A DNA stretch of 31,663 bases from an uncultured Ignavibacteriota bacterium (GTDB taxonomy: Bacteria > Bacteroidota > Ignavibacteria > Tepidaquicellales > Tepidaquicellaceae): NCBI GenBank assembly GCA_903901375.1, contig CAIUQV010000248.1:1-31663 (forward strand). Reading direction: 5' to 3'. The first letter of the stretch is position 1, and each line of letters begins with the position of its first letter. Shown piece after piece: positions 5,805 to 15,184 of this stretch. The notes beneath the pieces were generated by a model. That model ran no database searches. It was not told the DNA's origin and saw nothing but the letters and a program-made list of their open reading frames with translations. A program made the position numbers and the translations under genes.

Positions 5805-6170
5805 TTGAAACTGACAACTATAAAGATTAATAATGCAAAATTCTTTGCATACCACGGAGACCTCGAACACGAAAAGGTTTTCGGAAACCAGTTTGAAGTT
5901 GACATAGAAATGATTTGCGATTTAACCGAACTGAAAGACTCAGATAAGTTAACAAAAACCGTCAACTATCTTGCCGTGTACAATCTTGTGAAAGAAATAT
6001 TCAGCAAAGAAAAATTTAATCTCGTTGAAACAGCAAACATAAAAGTTTGCGAAGCAATCATCGCAAACTTTGCATTAGTACAGAAAGTGATAGTTAAAAT
6101 CAGAAAGCCGAATGCACCTCTTGGAATTATAGATTCGGTTGAAGTAATTAATGAGTTAGTCAGGAATTGA
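5805..6170 (+). CDS. folB: Dihydroneopterin aldolase
   Basis: A 121-residue FolB, the usual size. It converts 7,8-dihydroneopterin to 6-hydroxymethyl-dihydropterin and glycolaldehyde in folate synthesis. Recognisable parts are the start TTIKINNAKFFAYHGDLEHEK, with the YHG motif typical of the family, then TVNYLAVYNLVKEIF, LVETANIKVCEAI and VIVKIRKPNAPLG. The start is a TTG directly after the sucD stop; no ATG fits because conserved sequence begins within a few residues. It overlaps folK by 4 bp, so the two consecutive folate-pathway enzymes are translationally coupled. Confidence 0.92.
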   Translation: MKLTTIKINNAKFFAYHGDLEHEKVFGNQFEVDIEMICDLTELKDSDKLTKTVNYLAVYNLVKEIFSKEKFNLVETANIKVCEAIIANFALVQKVIVKIRKPNAPLGIIDSVEVINELVRN

Positions 6171-6661
6171 GAACAAACATATTCCTCGGCTTAGGCTCAA
6201 ACATTGACGATAGAGTAGGACACATAAATACTGCAACTTCTTTGATAAGAAGTTGCAGTGATGTAAAAATAGTAAAAAGTTCATTGATATACGAAACGGA
6301 ACCCTGGGGAATCAGAAACCAAATTGCTTTCTGTAACCAGGTTATTATGCTGGAATCTTCTTTTCTTCCCGAAGACTTACTGAATTTTGTAAAAGATATT
6401 GAGGTAAAGACAGGAAGAACACAAAGTGAAAAATGGCATGAAAGAGAAATAGATGTGGATATTTTGTTTTATGATACTGAAGTCGTTTCGAACGAAAGAT
6501 TCAGTATCCCGCACAGAGAAGTTCAGAACAGAAAATTTGTACTGGTTCCAATGTGTGAAATAGCAAAAGATTTTATTCATCCGGTTTTAAATAAATCAAT
6601 GGAACAATTACTAAACGAAACAAAAGATAATTCAGAAGTTAAACTATATAAGCAAAGATAG
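6167..6661 (+). CDS. folK: 2-amino-4-hydroxy-6-hydroxymethyldihydropteridine pyrophosphokinase
   Basis: A 164-residue HPPK that transfers pyrophosphate from ATP to the FolB product, the next step to dihydropteroate. Family motifs are IFLGLGSNIDDRVGHI at the start, SSLIYETEPWGIRNQIAFCN, and REIDVDILFYD, with the Mg-binding aspartates at 96 and 98. It ends with IPHREVQNRKFVLVPMCEI. The start is TTG, overlapping the TGA of folB (TTGA), forced because LGLGSN must lie close to the N-terminus. A deoxynucleoside kinase gene follows after 6 bp, an order common in Bacteroidetes and relatives. Confidence 0.94.
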   Translation: MRTNIFLGLGSNIDDRVGHINTATSLIRSCSDVKIVKSSLIYETEPWGIRNQIAFCNQVIMLESSFLPEDLLNFVKDIEVKTGRTQSEKWHEREIDVDILFYDTEVVSNERFSIPHREVQNRKFVLVPMCEIAKDFIHPVLNKSMEQLLNETKDNSEVKLYKQR

Positions 6662-6667
6662 ATATAT

Positions 6668-7324
6668 TTGTCACAAATTAAATACATAGCAATTGAAGGA
6701 GTTATAGGTGCCGGGAAAACATCGCTGGCAAAAATGATTTCCGAAAAGTTGAGTGCGAAACTTGTTCTGGAAAGTTTTGAAGATAATCCGTTTCTTGAAA
6801 AGTTTTACAAGAACCCAAGAAGATATGCTTTGCACACACAAATGTATTTCCTGATGTCGCGTTACAAGCAATTACTCGAACTCCGCCAGGACGATTTGTT
6901 TCATAACTATATCATCTCAGACTATATTTTTGAAAAAGATAAAATATTCGCTTACCTCAATCTTGCAGATGACGAACTTGAGCTTTACGAAAAGATGGTT
7001 TCATTTATTGAAAGGAACCTGCAAACGCCGGACCTCGTGATTTATCTTCAGTCAACAGTTGAAAGGTTAATGGCAAACATTAATAAACGCGGAAGACCTG
7101 CCGAGAAACAGATGAGTGAAACATACATATCAGACCTTAATGAAGCATACAACTATTTCTTCTTCCGGTTTAAAGCATCTCGGGTGATGATTGTGAATGC
7201 TACCGAAATTGATTTTGTGAATAACAAAAATGATTTTGATGAATTAGTCGCCGAAATACTTAAACCCGAACACGGTAACATTGAATATTTCAACCCGTCA
7301 ATAAAGAAAGCCGCAAATAAATAA
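6668..7324 (+). CDS. Deoxynucleoside kinase (dGK/dCK family)
   Basis: A 218-residue kinase that phosphorylates deoxynucleosides for salvage. The P-loop GVIGAGKTS is at residues 11-19. Other family features are LESFEDNPFLEKFY, LHTQMYFLMSRYKQL, the ISDYIFEKDKIFA segment in the place of the DRS-like motif, and the lid region INKRGRPAEKQMS with its arginine. The exact base preference cannot be told. The start is a TTG at 6668, forced by the P-loop position. The stop overlaps the ATG of the next gene (TAATG). Confidence 0.88.
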   Translation: MSQIKYIAIEGVIGAGKTSLAKMISEKLSAKLVLESFEDNPFLEKFYKNPRRYALHTQMYFLMSRYKQLLELRQDDLFHNYIISDYIFEKDKIFAYLNLADDELELYEKMVSFIERNLQTPDLVIYLQSTVERLMANINKRGRPAEKQMSETYISDLNEAYNYFFFRFKASRVMIVNATEIDFVNNKNDFDELVAEILKPEHGNIEYFNPSIKKAANK

Positions 7325-7509
7325 TGGTACGTTTCCTTGGATACCTGTTTTTGTTCTACATTATCTATTTTGTTGTTAAATATATTGTGCGGATTTATTC
7401 CTCCGCAAAAACAAAGAATGATAATATCAGGAACTCTCACACGAATGTTGAGAAAAAATCACAAATAGACAAAGAAAAGGTCGTGGATGCAAAATACGAA
7501 GAACTTTAA
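7324..7509 (+). CDS. Small membrane protein, DUF4834-like
   Basis: A 61-residue protein with one N-terminal membrane segment (about residues 4-27, FLGYLFLFYIIYFVVKYIVRIY). A charged cytoplasmic tail ends in VVDAKYEEL. A short helix plus a Lys/Glu tail ending in an acidic Tyr-containing motif resembles the DUF4834 family of Bacteroidetes-type bacteria. The function is unknown. The ATG overlaps the kinase stop by one base, and the 3' end overlaps the glycosyltransferase gene by 23 bp. Confidence 0.6.
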   Translation: MVRFLGYLFLFYIIYFVVKYIVRIYSSAKTKNDNIRNSHTNVEKKSQIDKEKVVDAKYEEL

Positions 7510-8542
7510 TAATGAGACCCAAAAGGTTAAAAATATATTAATCGTAAGACAGCATCATCAGCTTGGGGATATGCTTTGCGCTCTTCCAATGTTCGCAGCT
7601 GTTCGTAATAAATATCCTGAAGCCCACATTACTTTAATAGCATCACCGGTTAGTTATGATATCTTAAACAGTAAAGCTAATCCTTATCTGAACGAAGTAA
7701 TAAACTTTAACAAACAGACAATATTTCACATTCTTTCTTTCTTCAATGGACTTTATTCCCGTAAATACGACATTGGAATTGTACCCTCAACTGCATCAAT
7801 ATCCAGAACATCTCATATTATTAATTATATTGCCGGTTCAAAAATTCGTGTTGGTGTTGAATGCATTGGAAAAAAAGCAAACAAATCTGCAAACCTGCTT
7901 AACGTAAAAGATAAATTTTACTGGGATGAGAAAAAACTTCACCAGACCGAAAGAAACCTTGATATATCCAGATTGATTAATTGTGACTTATCTGAATCCG
8001 AAAAGAAGAAAGTAAGAATATATTTCGAAGAACTGGAAAAAGAATTTGCCGGGCAGTTTTATAATTCCAAATTTCCGGATAAAACCAAACCTGTATTTAT
8101 GTTTCATCCAGGAGCTGCTAAACCCCAAAATCGCTGGTCCCCGGATAACTTTATCAGTCTTATGGTTATGCTTCATAAGTTTTACAACCCTTATCTTTGT
8201 CTTACTTCGGGACCAATCGATAAAGAAATTACTGATTTAATCAAAAAAGAATTAACACAATTAAATATTCCCTGCGAAGTTATAGAAAAAACTACCATCC
8301 GTAAAGTTGGTGCTTTAATCGAAAAAGCAACATTGTATATTACAAACGATACCGGCACTATGCACGTTGCATCTTATGTTAATGCTAATGTTATAGGGCT
8401 TTTCGGACCCACAAACGGATATGAATGGGGACCGGTAAATGAGAAAGGAAGCTATATTCAGTCACCAGGCAACGATATTAATGATTTGACAGTTGAGAAG
8501 GTATTTGAACATTCAAAAACTATTTTAAACCATTCTTTGTAA
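7487..8542 (+). CDS. Glycosyltransferase family 9 (heptosyltransferase-like)
   Basis: A 351-residue GT-B enzyme of the GT9 family, which adds heptose or related sugars to lipopolysaccharide core. Visible motifs are ILIVRQHHQLGDMLCALPMFAAVRNKYP at the N-terminus, FMFHPGAAKPQNRWSPDNF at the start of the second domain, and ITNDTGTMHVASY with NVIGLFGPTNGYEW near the end, the nucleotide-sugar binding region. The acceptor is not predictable. The start ATG lies inside the preceding gene. The end overlaps the phosphatase gene by one base. Confidence 0.87.
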   Translation: MQNTKNFNNETQKVKNILIVRQHHQLGDMLCALPMFAAVRNKYPEAHITLIASPVSYDILNSKANPYLNEVINFNKQTIFHILSFFNGLYSRKYDIGIVPSTASISRTSHIINYIAGSKIRVGVECIGKKANKSANLLNVKDKFYWDEKKLHQTERNLDISRLINCDLSESEKKKVRIYFEELEKEFAGQFYNSKFPDKTKPVFMFHPGAAKPQNRWSPDNFISLMVMLHKFYNPYLCLTSGPIDKEITDLIKKELTQLNIPCEVIEKTTIRKVGALIEKATLYITNDTGTMHVASYVNANVIGLFGPTNGYEWGPVNEKGSYIQSPGNDINDLTVEKVFEHSKTILNHSL

Positions 8543-10089
8543 TGAGAAATAAAATTCTTGCTGCAATTGATATAGGTACAAATTCATTTCATCTTGTGAT
8601 TGCCACTGTGAACGATAAAGGTATCGTTAAAATTCTTTCAAAAGATAAAGAAGTTGTTAGGCTCGGAAAAGGTTCTTCTGATATGAAGTATATTTCTCCC
8701 GAAGCTATGGAAAGAGCGGTAGATACTTTAAAAAGGTTTAAAATTATTTGTGATTCTGGCAAAGCGGAAATCAGAGCCGTTGCCACGAGCGCCGTACGTG
8801 AAGCATTGAACCGCCTTGAGTTTATTAACGAAGTATCTGAAAGGACTGGAATAAAAGTTGAAGTGGTATCTGGTGTTGAGGAAGCAAGACTAATCTATCT
8901 CGGGATTCTTCAGGCAGTTAATGTCTATGATAACCGGATTCTGCTTATAGATATTGGAGGTGGAAGTACTGAATTTCTTATCGGTCAAATGGGACAGGTA
9001 CATTTTGCCAACAGTATTAAACTCGGAGCTGTTCGTTTGACTGAAAAATTCTTTTCCGGTGGTAAGTTCAGAGCGGAAGACATAGTAAGCGCAAAACTAT
9101 ACGTTAGGAGTATTATAAACCCTGTTGTAAGACAGATTAAAGAACAAAAATATGATTTTGTAATTGGAACCTCAGGAACAATTACAACTCTCGGAACTAT
9201 GATATATGGAATGAAAAATATAGATGGAATATCAGGGTTTAATTTTAATAATTTTAAATTTACTGATACCGAATTGTATGGTGTCGCAAAAGAAATTTTA
9301 TCTGCCGAAAATACTCAAAGAATAAAACAACTGAATGGCGTAGATTCACAAAGAGCTGATATTATTACTGCCGGAGCTATTATTCTTGAACAGATTGTGA
9401 AAGAATTAAGTATAAAAGATATTACTCTTTCTGGTTATGCGTTAAGAGAAGGTATAATTTTTGATACTATAGACAAAGAGCATAATACACTTTTGAAAGG
9501 TGATATGAAGAACATCCGTTACAGAAGTGTAATAAATCTTGCCCGTCATTGTGGATATGACGAAACCCATACTGTAAAAGTACTTGATATTGCTAATAAA
9601 ATTTTTGATTCTTTAAAAGAAAAATTCGGTCTTGACGAAAAAGACAGGGAGATACTTGAAGCCGCAACAATTCTGCACGATATCGGCCACAGCATTTCGC
9701 ACGCTCAGCACCATCGGCATTCTTATTATCTGATAAGAAATTCAGAATTGTTGGGATTTAACAACGATGAATTAGAAATGATAGCTAATGTTGCAAGGTA
9801 CCACAGGAAATCTCACCCAAAGGTTAAGCATCTTGAGTTTAACAAACTATCATCTCTTAATAAAAGTAAGGTTAAAATGCTTGCGGGTATTTTAAGAATA
9901 GCAGACGGGCTTGACAGAGGACATAATTCGGTTATAAAAGATATTGATATTAACTTAAATGATAAAATGTATAATCTTAAAATAATTTATGATAAAGATA
10001 AAGATCCGGCACTTGAAGTTTGGGGAGCTAATTCGAGAAAAGAACTTTTCGAGGAATCCTTTGGGTATAATGTATCAATAAACTATTAA
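8542..10089 (+). CDS. Ppx/GppA-family phosphatase with C-terminal HD domain
   Basis: A 515-residue protein of the exopolyphosphatase / guanosine pentaphosphatase family. The ASKHA fold is marked by AAIDIGTNSFHLVIA (residues 7-21), AVATSAVREALN (79-90), LLIDIGGGSTEFLIG (134-148) and VIGTSGTITTLG (207-218). From about residue 325 a second all-helical domain carries the HD signature ATILHDIGHS (H379, D380), followed by HHRHSYYLI. This is the long Ppx form. It may degrade polyphosphate or pppGpp; sequence alone does not decide. It closes the folB-to-phosphatase gene run; a 119-bp gap follows. Confidence 0.88.
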   Translation: MRNKILAAIDIGTNSFHLVIATVNDKGIVKILSKDKEVVRLGKGSSDMKYISPEAMERAVDTLKRFKIICDSGKAEIRAVATSAVREALNRLEFINEVSERTGIKVEVVSGVEEARLIYLGILQAVNVYDNRILLIDIGGGSTEFLIGQMGQVHFANSIKLGAVRLTEKFFSGGKFRAEDIVSAKLYVRSIINPVVRQIKEQKYDFVIGTSGTITTLGTMIYGMKNIDGISGFNFNNFKFTDTELYGVAKEILSAENTQRIKQLNGVDSQRADIITAGAIILEQIVKELSIKDITLSGYALREGIIFDTIDKEHNTLLKGDMKNIRYRSVINLARHCGYDETHTVKVLDIANKIFDSLKEKFGLDEKDREILEAATILHDIGHSISHAQHHRHSYYLIRNSELLGFNNDELEMIANVARYHRKSHPKVKHLEFNKLSSLNKSKVKMLAGILRIADGLDRGHNSVIKDIDINLNDKMYNLKIIYDKDKDPALEVWGANSRKELFEESFGYNVSINY

Positions 10090-10208
10090 AACGTTAATAA
10101 AAATTATACGTTTCAATAGTTAAATTTACCTTCGGTTATCTTTAAATCAGTAATATCTTTTATATAATAAACATATTTAATAATTTACTTAAAGCATATT
10201 TAATTTTA

Positions 10209-11495
10209 TTGATAGACACAAAAACAACAACCGAAAAGACAGTTCTTGTTTATTTTGGTGTTAAAGATGGAAAGAATTCATACAGTCACGTTCTGGCACT
10301 TGAAGAATTACGCTCACTTGCCGAAACAGCAGGCGCTGAAGTCGTGAAGGAATATTACCAGTTTAATGATAATTATGATTCGCGGTTTATGATTGGTAAG
10401 GGAAAAGTTGAAGAGATTGCTGAATACGTAAATGAATACAAAGTGTCACTTGTAATTTATGAAAATGAATTAACGTATACACATCTAAGAAACCTTGAGA
10501 AAGAAATTAAATGTAAAATTCTTGACAAGTCAAGCCTGATTCTGGATATATTTGCAAAAAACGCAAAGACGGCACAGGCTAAACTGCAGGTTGAACTTGC
10601 CCAGCTCGAATATTCTCTTCCTCGACTTACAAGACAATGGACCCATTTGTCCAAACAATATGGAGGTATTGGTACCAAAGGTCCCGGAGAAACTCAAATT
10701 GAAACAGACCGGAGATTAATAAAAAAGAGGATTTCTGTTTTGAAAGAAAAACTTGATAAGATTATTATTCAGCGGCAAACCCAGTCTTTCGAGAGAAGAA
10801 ATTTCATCAGGCTTTCGCTTGTTGGTTATACAAATGTTGGCAAATCTACTTTGCTGAATCTTCTTACGGATTCTGACGTTTATGTTGAAAACAAATTGTT
10901 TGCTACTCTTGATACTTCAACACGGGTAATGAAATTGAAAACTAAAGAAGCAGTAGATGTAATATCTAAGTTTCCAAAGAAAGTACTTATATCTGATACG
11001 GTCGGTTTTATTAAAAATCTTCCTCACAATTTAATAGAGTCTTTTAAGTCGACATTATCAGAAGTTATAGAGTCCGATGTATTGCTTCATGTGATTGATG
11101 TGTCAAACCCAAATTTCGAAGAACAAATTGAGGTTGTAAAGAAAACACTTGATGAAATAGGAGCTAAAAAGAAATTAATTCTGGAAGTTTTTAATAAAGT
11201 AGATGCCGTTGAAAACAAAGAAATTCTTATCGGATTGAGTAAGAATCATTCAAACGCAGTGTTTATTTCCGCAAGAAAGGGATTAAATTTGCAATCGCTG
11301 ATGCTTAACTTAAGAAATCTGATAACAAAAGATGTTCAGGAAACTGTCATTAAACTAAAACATGATGATTACAAGGGTTTAAATGACATTTACAAAAAAG
11401 CAGAAGTTAAAGAGGTGAAATATTTAAAGAATAGTATTAAAGTGAAAATTGTTACTAATAAAAAGAATAAAGAGTTTTTAGAAAAGAAAAATTAA
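10209..11495 (+). CDS. hflX: Ribosome-associated GTPase HflX
   Basis: A 428-residue HflX, which splits or rescues stalled ribosomes after stress. The N-terminal HflX domain has SRFMIGKGKVEEIAEYV and the very conserved GIGTKGPGETQIETDRR near residue 155. The G domain has G1 GYTNVGKST, G3 DTVGFI and G4 NKVD. A TTG at 10209 is the start; the next in-frame ATG would remove the first 60 residues of the conserved N-terminal domain. It follows a 119-bp gap that may hold a promoter (TATAAT at 10163-10168, with no clear -35). The acyl-CoA dehydrogenase gene starts 5 bp after its stop. Confidence 0.93.
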   Translation: MIDTKTTTEKTVLVYFGVKDGKNSYSHVLALEELRSLAETAGAEVVKEYYQFNDNYDSRFMIGKGKVEEIAEYVNEYKVSLVIYENELTYTHLRNLEKEIKCKILDKSSLILDIFAKNAKTAQAKLQVELAQLEYSLPRLTRQWTHLSKQYGGIGTKGPGETQIETDRRLIKKRISVLKEKLDKIIIQRQTQSFERRNFIRLSLVGYTNVGKSTLLNLLTDSDVYVENKLFATLDTSTRVMKLKTKEAVDVISKFPKKVLISDTVGFIKNLPHNLIESFKSTLSEVIESDVLLHVIDVSNPNFEEQIEVVKKTLDEIGAKKKLILEVFNKVDAVENKEILIGLSKNHSNAVFISARKGLNLQSLMLNLRNLITKDVQETVIKLKHDDYKGLNDIYKKAEVKEVKYLKNSIKVKIVTNKKNKEFLEKKN

Positions 11496-11500
11496 CAGTT

Positions 11501-12676
11501 ATGAGTAAATCAGAATACAAAAATGTAGATTATTATAATCTTGATGATCTGTACACAGAAGATGAGAGAGCAATAAGAGATACCGTCAGGGATTTTGTTG
11601 ACAACGAAGTAATTCCTATTATAGAAAAATATAATCAGGATATGAAGTTTCCAATGCACCTTATACCTAAAATGGGTGAGCTTGGATTGTTTGGTCCAAC
11701 TCTTCCTGTGGAATATGGAGGGATGGGAATTAACAACATTGCATATGGATTAATTATGCAGGAACTTGAAAGGGGAGACAGCGGTGTTAGAAGTTTTGCA
11801 TCAGTTCAGTCTGCTCTTGTTATGTATCCAATTTATACTTATGGCAGTGAGGAGCAAAAGAGATTCTGGCTTCCAAAATTAGCTGCTGCTGAAAAGATTG
11901 GTTGTTTTGGTTTAACGGAACCTGATTTTGGCAGTAATCCGGGTGGTATGATAACGAAGGCAGAAAAAGTATCAGACGGTTATTTGCTTAACGGTGCTAA
12001 AATGTGGATTACTAATGGAACTATTGCAGATGTTGCAGTCGTATGGGCAAAGCTTGACGGTAAGGTAAAAGGTTTTCTTGTAGAAAAAGGAACAAAGGGA
12101 TTCACAGCTCCGGAAACAAAAGGTAAACTTTCCTTGCGGGCATCGGTAACCTCTGAACTGGTTTTCGAGGATTGCCTGATACCTGCTGAGAATATTCTTC
12201 CAAACAGCGGAGGATTAAAATCTCCTTTATCATGCCTTACGCAGGCAAGATATGGTATTGCATGGGGTGTCATAGGAATGGCAATGCATTGTTATAATAC
12301 TGTTCTCGAATATACAAAATCAAGAGTTCAATTCGGTAAACCTCTTGCAGCATTCCAGATTACGCAGGAAAAACTTGCTTTTATGTTAACCGAAATTACT
12401 AAAGCACAATTGCTTGATTATAGACTTGCACAAATGAAAGATAATGGCACAATGAGGCCCCAACAGGTATCAATGGCAAAAAGAAATAATTGCGAACTGG
12501 CTAAAACGGTTGCCTCAATGGCGCGTGAAATGCTCGGTGCAAATGGTATTCTGGATGAATACCCGATAATGAGACATTTGAATAATATCGAATCCGTTAA
12601 AACATATGAAGGTACACACGAAATGCATACTCTGATTCTTGGCGAAGATGTAACAGGTTTTTCTGCTTTTGAATAA
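11501..12676 (+). CDS. Acyl-CoA dehydrogenase, glutaryl-CoA dehydrogenase type
   Basis: A 391-residue flavoenzyme. It resembles human glutaryl-CoA dehydrogenase over most of its length: RSFASVQSALVMYPIYTYGS, CFGLTEPDFGSNPGGM, RYGIAWGVIGMA, MLGANGILDEYPIMRH and TYEGTHEMHTLILG. The catalytic base would be Glu370 in YEGTHE. Arg97 in GVRSFASVQS is at the place of the arginine that holds the second carboxylate of glutaryl-CoA. This supports oxidation of glutaryl-CoA, with or without decarboxylation, in lysine or aromatic degradation. No ETF or other pathway gene is adjacent; the neighbours are hflX and ispH. Family is sure, substrate is likely but not proven. Confidence 0.85.
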   Translation: MSKSEYKNVDYYNLDDLYTEDERAIRDTVRDFVDNEVIPIIEKYNQDMKFPMHLIPKMGELGLFGPTLPVEYGGMGINNIAYGLIMQELERGDSGVRSFASVQSALVMYPIYTYGSEEQKRFWLPKLAAAEKIGCFGLTEPDFGSNPGGMITKAEKVSDGYLLNGAKMWITNGTIADVAVVWAKLDGKVKGFLVEKGTKGFTAPETKGKLSLRASVTSELVFEDCLIPAENILPNSGGLKSPLSCLTQARYGIAWGVIGMAMHCYNTVLEYTKSRVQFGKPLAAFQITQEKLAFMLTEITKAQLLDYRLAQMKDNGTMRPQQVSMAKRNNCELAKTVASMAREMLGANGILDEYPIMRHLNNIESVKTYEGTHEMHTLILGEDVTGFSAFE

Positions 12677-12692
12677 ACTATTAATTTGAGAC

Positions 12693-13922
12693 ATGAAAAA
12701 GTTTGAAATCCCTGTATTCTATAGAAGTTCTTTAATCACGAAGATTAAAAAACTTCGCGAAATAAAAGACCCGAGAAAAAAAGATTACTCGCCAACTTCT
12801 CTGGACTTTGGTCCTGTTGAATTTCTAATAGCCAGACATTTCGGGTTCTGTTACGGAGTAGAAAATGCTATAGAAATTTCTTATAAAGCAATTGAAGAGA
12901 ATCCGGATAAACGTATATTTCTTCTGAGCGAAATGATACATAATCCGGAAGTGAACAGTGATTTAATAAGCAGGGGAGTAAGATTTATAAGCGATACAAA
13001 CGGAAAACAACTGATAAAATGGGATGAGCTGAAACCTCAGGATATAGTTATTATACCGGCATTTGGTACAACCGTTGAAATTCAAAAACAGCTTTACGAT
13101 ATTGGGATAGAAGCAATTAAATATGACACTACTTGTCCGTTTGTTGAAAAAGTCTGGAATAGGGCAGCCACATTGGGGAAAAGTGACTTCACCGTTATTG
13201 TTCATGGTAAGCAAAAACATGAAGAGACAAGGGCAACCTTCTCACACAGTAAAGAAGATGCACCCACTATGATTGTCAGGAATATTGACGAAGCAAAATT
13301 ACTTGGCAGCTATATAACCGGTAATTCCAGCGAAGATGATTTTTATTTGTATTTTAAAGATAAGATATCTCCAAATTTTGACCCCAAAAAGCATTTAAGT
13401 AAAATTGGAGTTGTAAATCAAACAACAATGCTTGCGACAGAAACTCAGGCAATTGCTGATTATCTGAAAAGCATTATGATTGAAAAATTCGGTGAAGAAA
13501 ATATTAAGGAACACTTTGCTGATACCAGAGATACTCTCTGCTATGCGACTCACGACAATCAAAGGGCAACTTTATCTTTACTTGAATATAAAGCAGATTT
13601 AGCTATTGTCGTTGGAGGGTATAACAGTTCTAATACATCACATATCGTAGAATTATGCGAAGATAAACTTCCGACATATTTCATATCCGGTTCCCGGAAG
13701 ATTGAAAGTAAAAACATTATTCGTCATTATAAATTCAGCGAAGGAGTTGAGCATACCACTTCTGATTTTTTACCGGAAAAGGATAAAGTCAGGATTATAC
13801 TGACAAGCGGGGCATCTTGTCCGGATGCAATAGTTGATGAAGTGCTTACAAAAATTCTTTCCTTTTTCAATGGTGCCAGGAATATTGATCAGGTAATCAA
13901 AGAGTTTGAATCTGCCTTATGA
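12693..13922 (+). CDS. ispH: 4-hydroxy-3-methylbut-2-enyl diphosphate reductase (long form)
   Basis: A 409-residue IspH, last enzyme of the MEP isoprenoid pathway; it makes IPP and DMAPP using a [4Fe-4S] cluster. The three cluster ligands are Cys53 (HFGFCYGVENA), Cys148 (YDTTCPFVEKVW) and Cys283 (DTLCYATHDNQ). Other conserved parts are LLSEMIHNPEVN, IPAFGTTVE, VHGKQKHEET, VNQTTMLATET, GGYNSSNTSH and SGASCPDAIVDE. The length and the KHEETRATFSHSK insert resemble the plant/cyanobacterial long form rather than the 315-residue E. coli form. It overlaps the Rieske gene by 4 bp, hinting at a shared electron supply. Confidence 0.94.
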   Translation: MKKFEIPVFYRSSLITKIKKLREIKDPRKKDYSPTSLDFGPVEFLIARHFGFCYGVENAIEISYKAIEENPDKRIFLLSEMIHNPEVNSDLISRGVRFISDTNGKQLIKWDELKPQDIVIIPAFGTTVEIQKQLYDIGIEAIKYDTTCPFVEKVWNRAATLGKSDFTVIVHGKQKHEETRATFSHSKEDAPTMIVRNIDEAKLLGSYITGNSSEDDFYLYFKDKISPNFDPKKHLSKIGVVNQTTMLATETQAIADYLKSIMIEKFGEENIKEHFADTRDTLCYATHDNQRATLSLLEYKADLAIVVGGYNSSNTSHIVELCEDKLPTYFISGSRKIESKNIIRHYKFSEGVEHTTSDFLPEKDKVRIILTSGASCPDAIVDEVLTKILSFFNGARNIDQVIKEFESAL

Positions 13923-14263
13923 GCAAAGAATTTCAAAAGGTATGTAAGATTGAGGAAATTGAGGAAAGAAAAGGCTTACGATTTAAATTTGATGATGTTA
14001 CCGAAATTGCACTTTTTAAAGTAGATGGAAATATCTATGCAGTTGATAATGTATGCCCGCATAACCATATTCCTAAAATGCATCTTGGTTATATAGAAGA
14101 CGAACATGTTCTATGTCCCATACATTTCTTTAAATTCTCTTTAAAGACCGGAAAGCAGACCGGTGATGTAGGTTGTACTTTATCTACCTTTGAGGTTAAA
14201 ATTGAAGATGGCGAAGTTTATGTGGAAAAACCCGATAGCAAAACATTTGATTTCGATTTCTAA
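13919..14263 (+). CDS. Rieske [2Fe-2S] ferredoxin-like protein
   Basis: A 114-residue soluble Rieske protein. The cluster ligands are Cys46 and His48 (CPHNH) and Cys66 and His69 (CPIHFFKFSL), as in the small NirD-like and dioxygenase-type ferredoxins. There is no signal peptide or membrane anchor. Its ATG overlaps the ispH stop (ATGA) and its stop abuts the ATG of queG. Being placed between two Fe-S reductases suggests it passes electrons to one of them. That is inference; a direct role is not known. Confidence 0.88.
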   Translation: MSKEFQKVCKIEEIEERKGLRFKFDDVTEIALFKVDGNIYAVDNVCPHNHIPKMHLGYIEDEHVLCPIHFFKFSLKTGKQTGDVGCTLSTFEVKIEDGEVYVEKPDSKTFDFDF

Positions 14264-15184
14264 ATGTCAAACGAACTTTCCGATAAGATTAAAGAGTTTT
14301 GTCTGGCAGAGGGTTTCTTCAAAACAGGTTTTTCTAAATATGAAAAATTAACGAATGAAGTTACTCATTTAAATAACTGGATTTCAGAAGGCCGAAATGC
14401 GGATATGAACTGGATTTCCAGAAACGAAGAGAAAAGGGAAGACATTTCGTTAATCCTAAGTGGTGTAAAATCCGTAATATCGCTTGCCTATATGTATGAT
14501 ACACCATTTCTTCACGATGAATCTTTACCTAAAATTTCAAGATATGCCTGGGGTAAAACAGATTATCATAAGGTTTTGAAAAGCAAGCTTGAGATTATTT
14601 GTAACAAAATTAAATCAATTTGTGGTGATGCAGAGACGAAGTATTATGTTGATGATGGACCCGTTATGGAAAAAGTTTGGGCCGTTAAATCAGGAATTGG
14701 CTGGCTTGGAAAACACGGTAATGTAATAAATGAGGAAAGAGGAAGTTTCTTCTTTTTGTGCGAAATACTGATTAATAAGGAACTGAACTATGATAATCCC
14801 GTTGATAATTTATGTGAATCCTGCAAAATATGTATTGATGCTTGCCCAACCGGTGCTATCTATGATGATTATAAAGTTGATTCGAATTTGTGTATCTCTT
14901 ACCATACAATAGAAAATAAGAACGAAATACCTTCATACATTGATTTATCAGGCTGGATATTTGGATGTGATATATGCCAGGATGTTTGTCCGTTTAACAA
15001 AAGAAAACACTTTACCGACGATAATAATTTTTATCCAATGAAAGAAGTGTTCGGAAAAACCGCCGATGAACTGAAAAGTTTAAGCAAAGAAAAGTTCGAC
15101 ACTTTGTTTGTCGATTCACCGGTAAAACGTACAAAATATGCCGGGTGGCAAAGAAACCTTAATAAGTTTACTACCAAAGATTAA
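14264..15184 (+). CDS. queG: Epoxyqueuosine reductase
   Basis: A 306-residue QueG, which uses cobalamin and two [4Fe-4S] clusters to reduce epoxyqueuosine to queuosine in tRNA. Cluster motifs are CESCKICIDACP (Cys184, 187, 190, 194) and CDICQDVCP (Cys235, 238, 242), with Cys210 between them. The catalytic-domain segments KYYVDDGPVMEKVWA and GIGWLGKHGNVI are typical of the family. The start ATG directly follows the Rieske stop. It is the last gene of this rightward run. Confidence 0.93.
   Translation: MSNELSDKIKEFCLAEGFFKTGFSKYEKLTNEVTHLNNWISEGRNADMNWISRNEEKREDISLILSGVKSVISLAYMYDTPFLHDESLPKISRYAWGKTDYHKVLKSKLEIICNKIKSICGDAETKYYVDDGPVMEKVWAVKSGIGWLGKHGNVINEERGSFFFLCEILINKELNYDNPVDNLCESCKICIDACPTGAIYDDYKVDSNLCISYHTIENKNEIPSYIDLSGWIFGCDICQDVCPFNKRKHFTDDNNFYPMKEVFGKTADELKSLSKEKFDTLFVDSPVKRTKYAGWQRNLNKFTTKD

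Noticed and set aside
5270..5965. 231-residue minus-strand open frame opposite sucD
   Set aside because: It is the complement of a clearly conserved sucD and folB; its Phe/Leu/Ser-rich product derives from the antisense of Lys/Glu codons.
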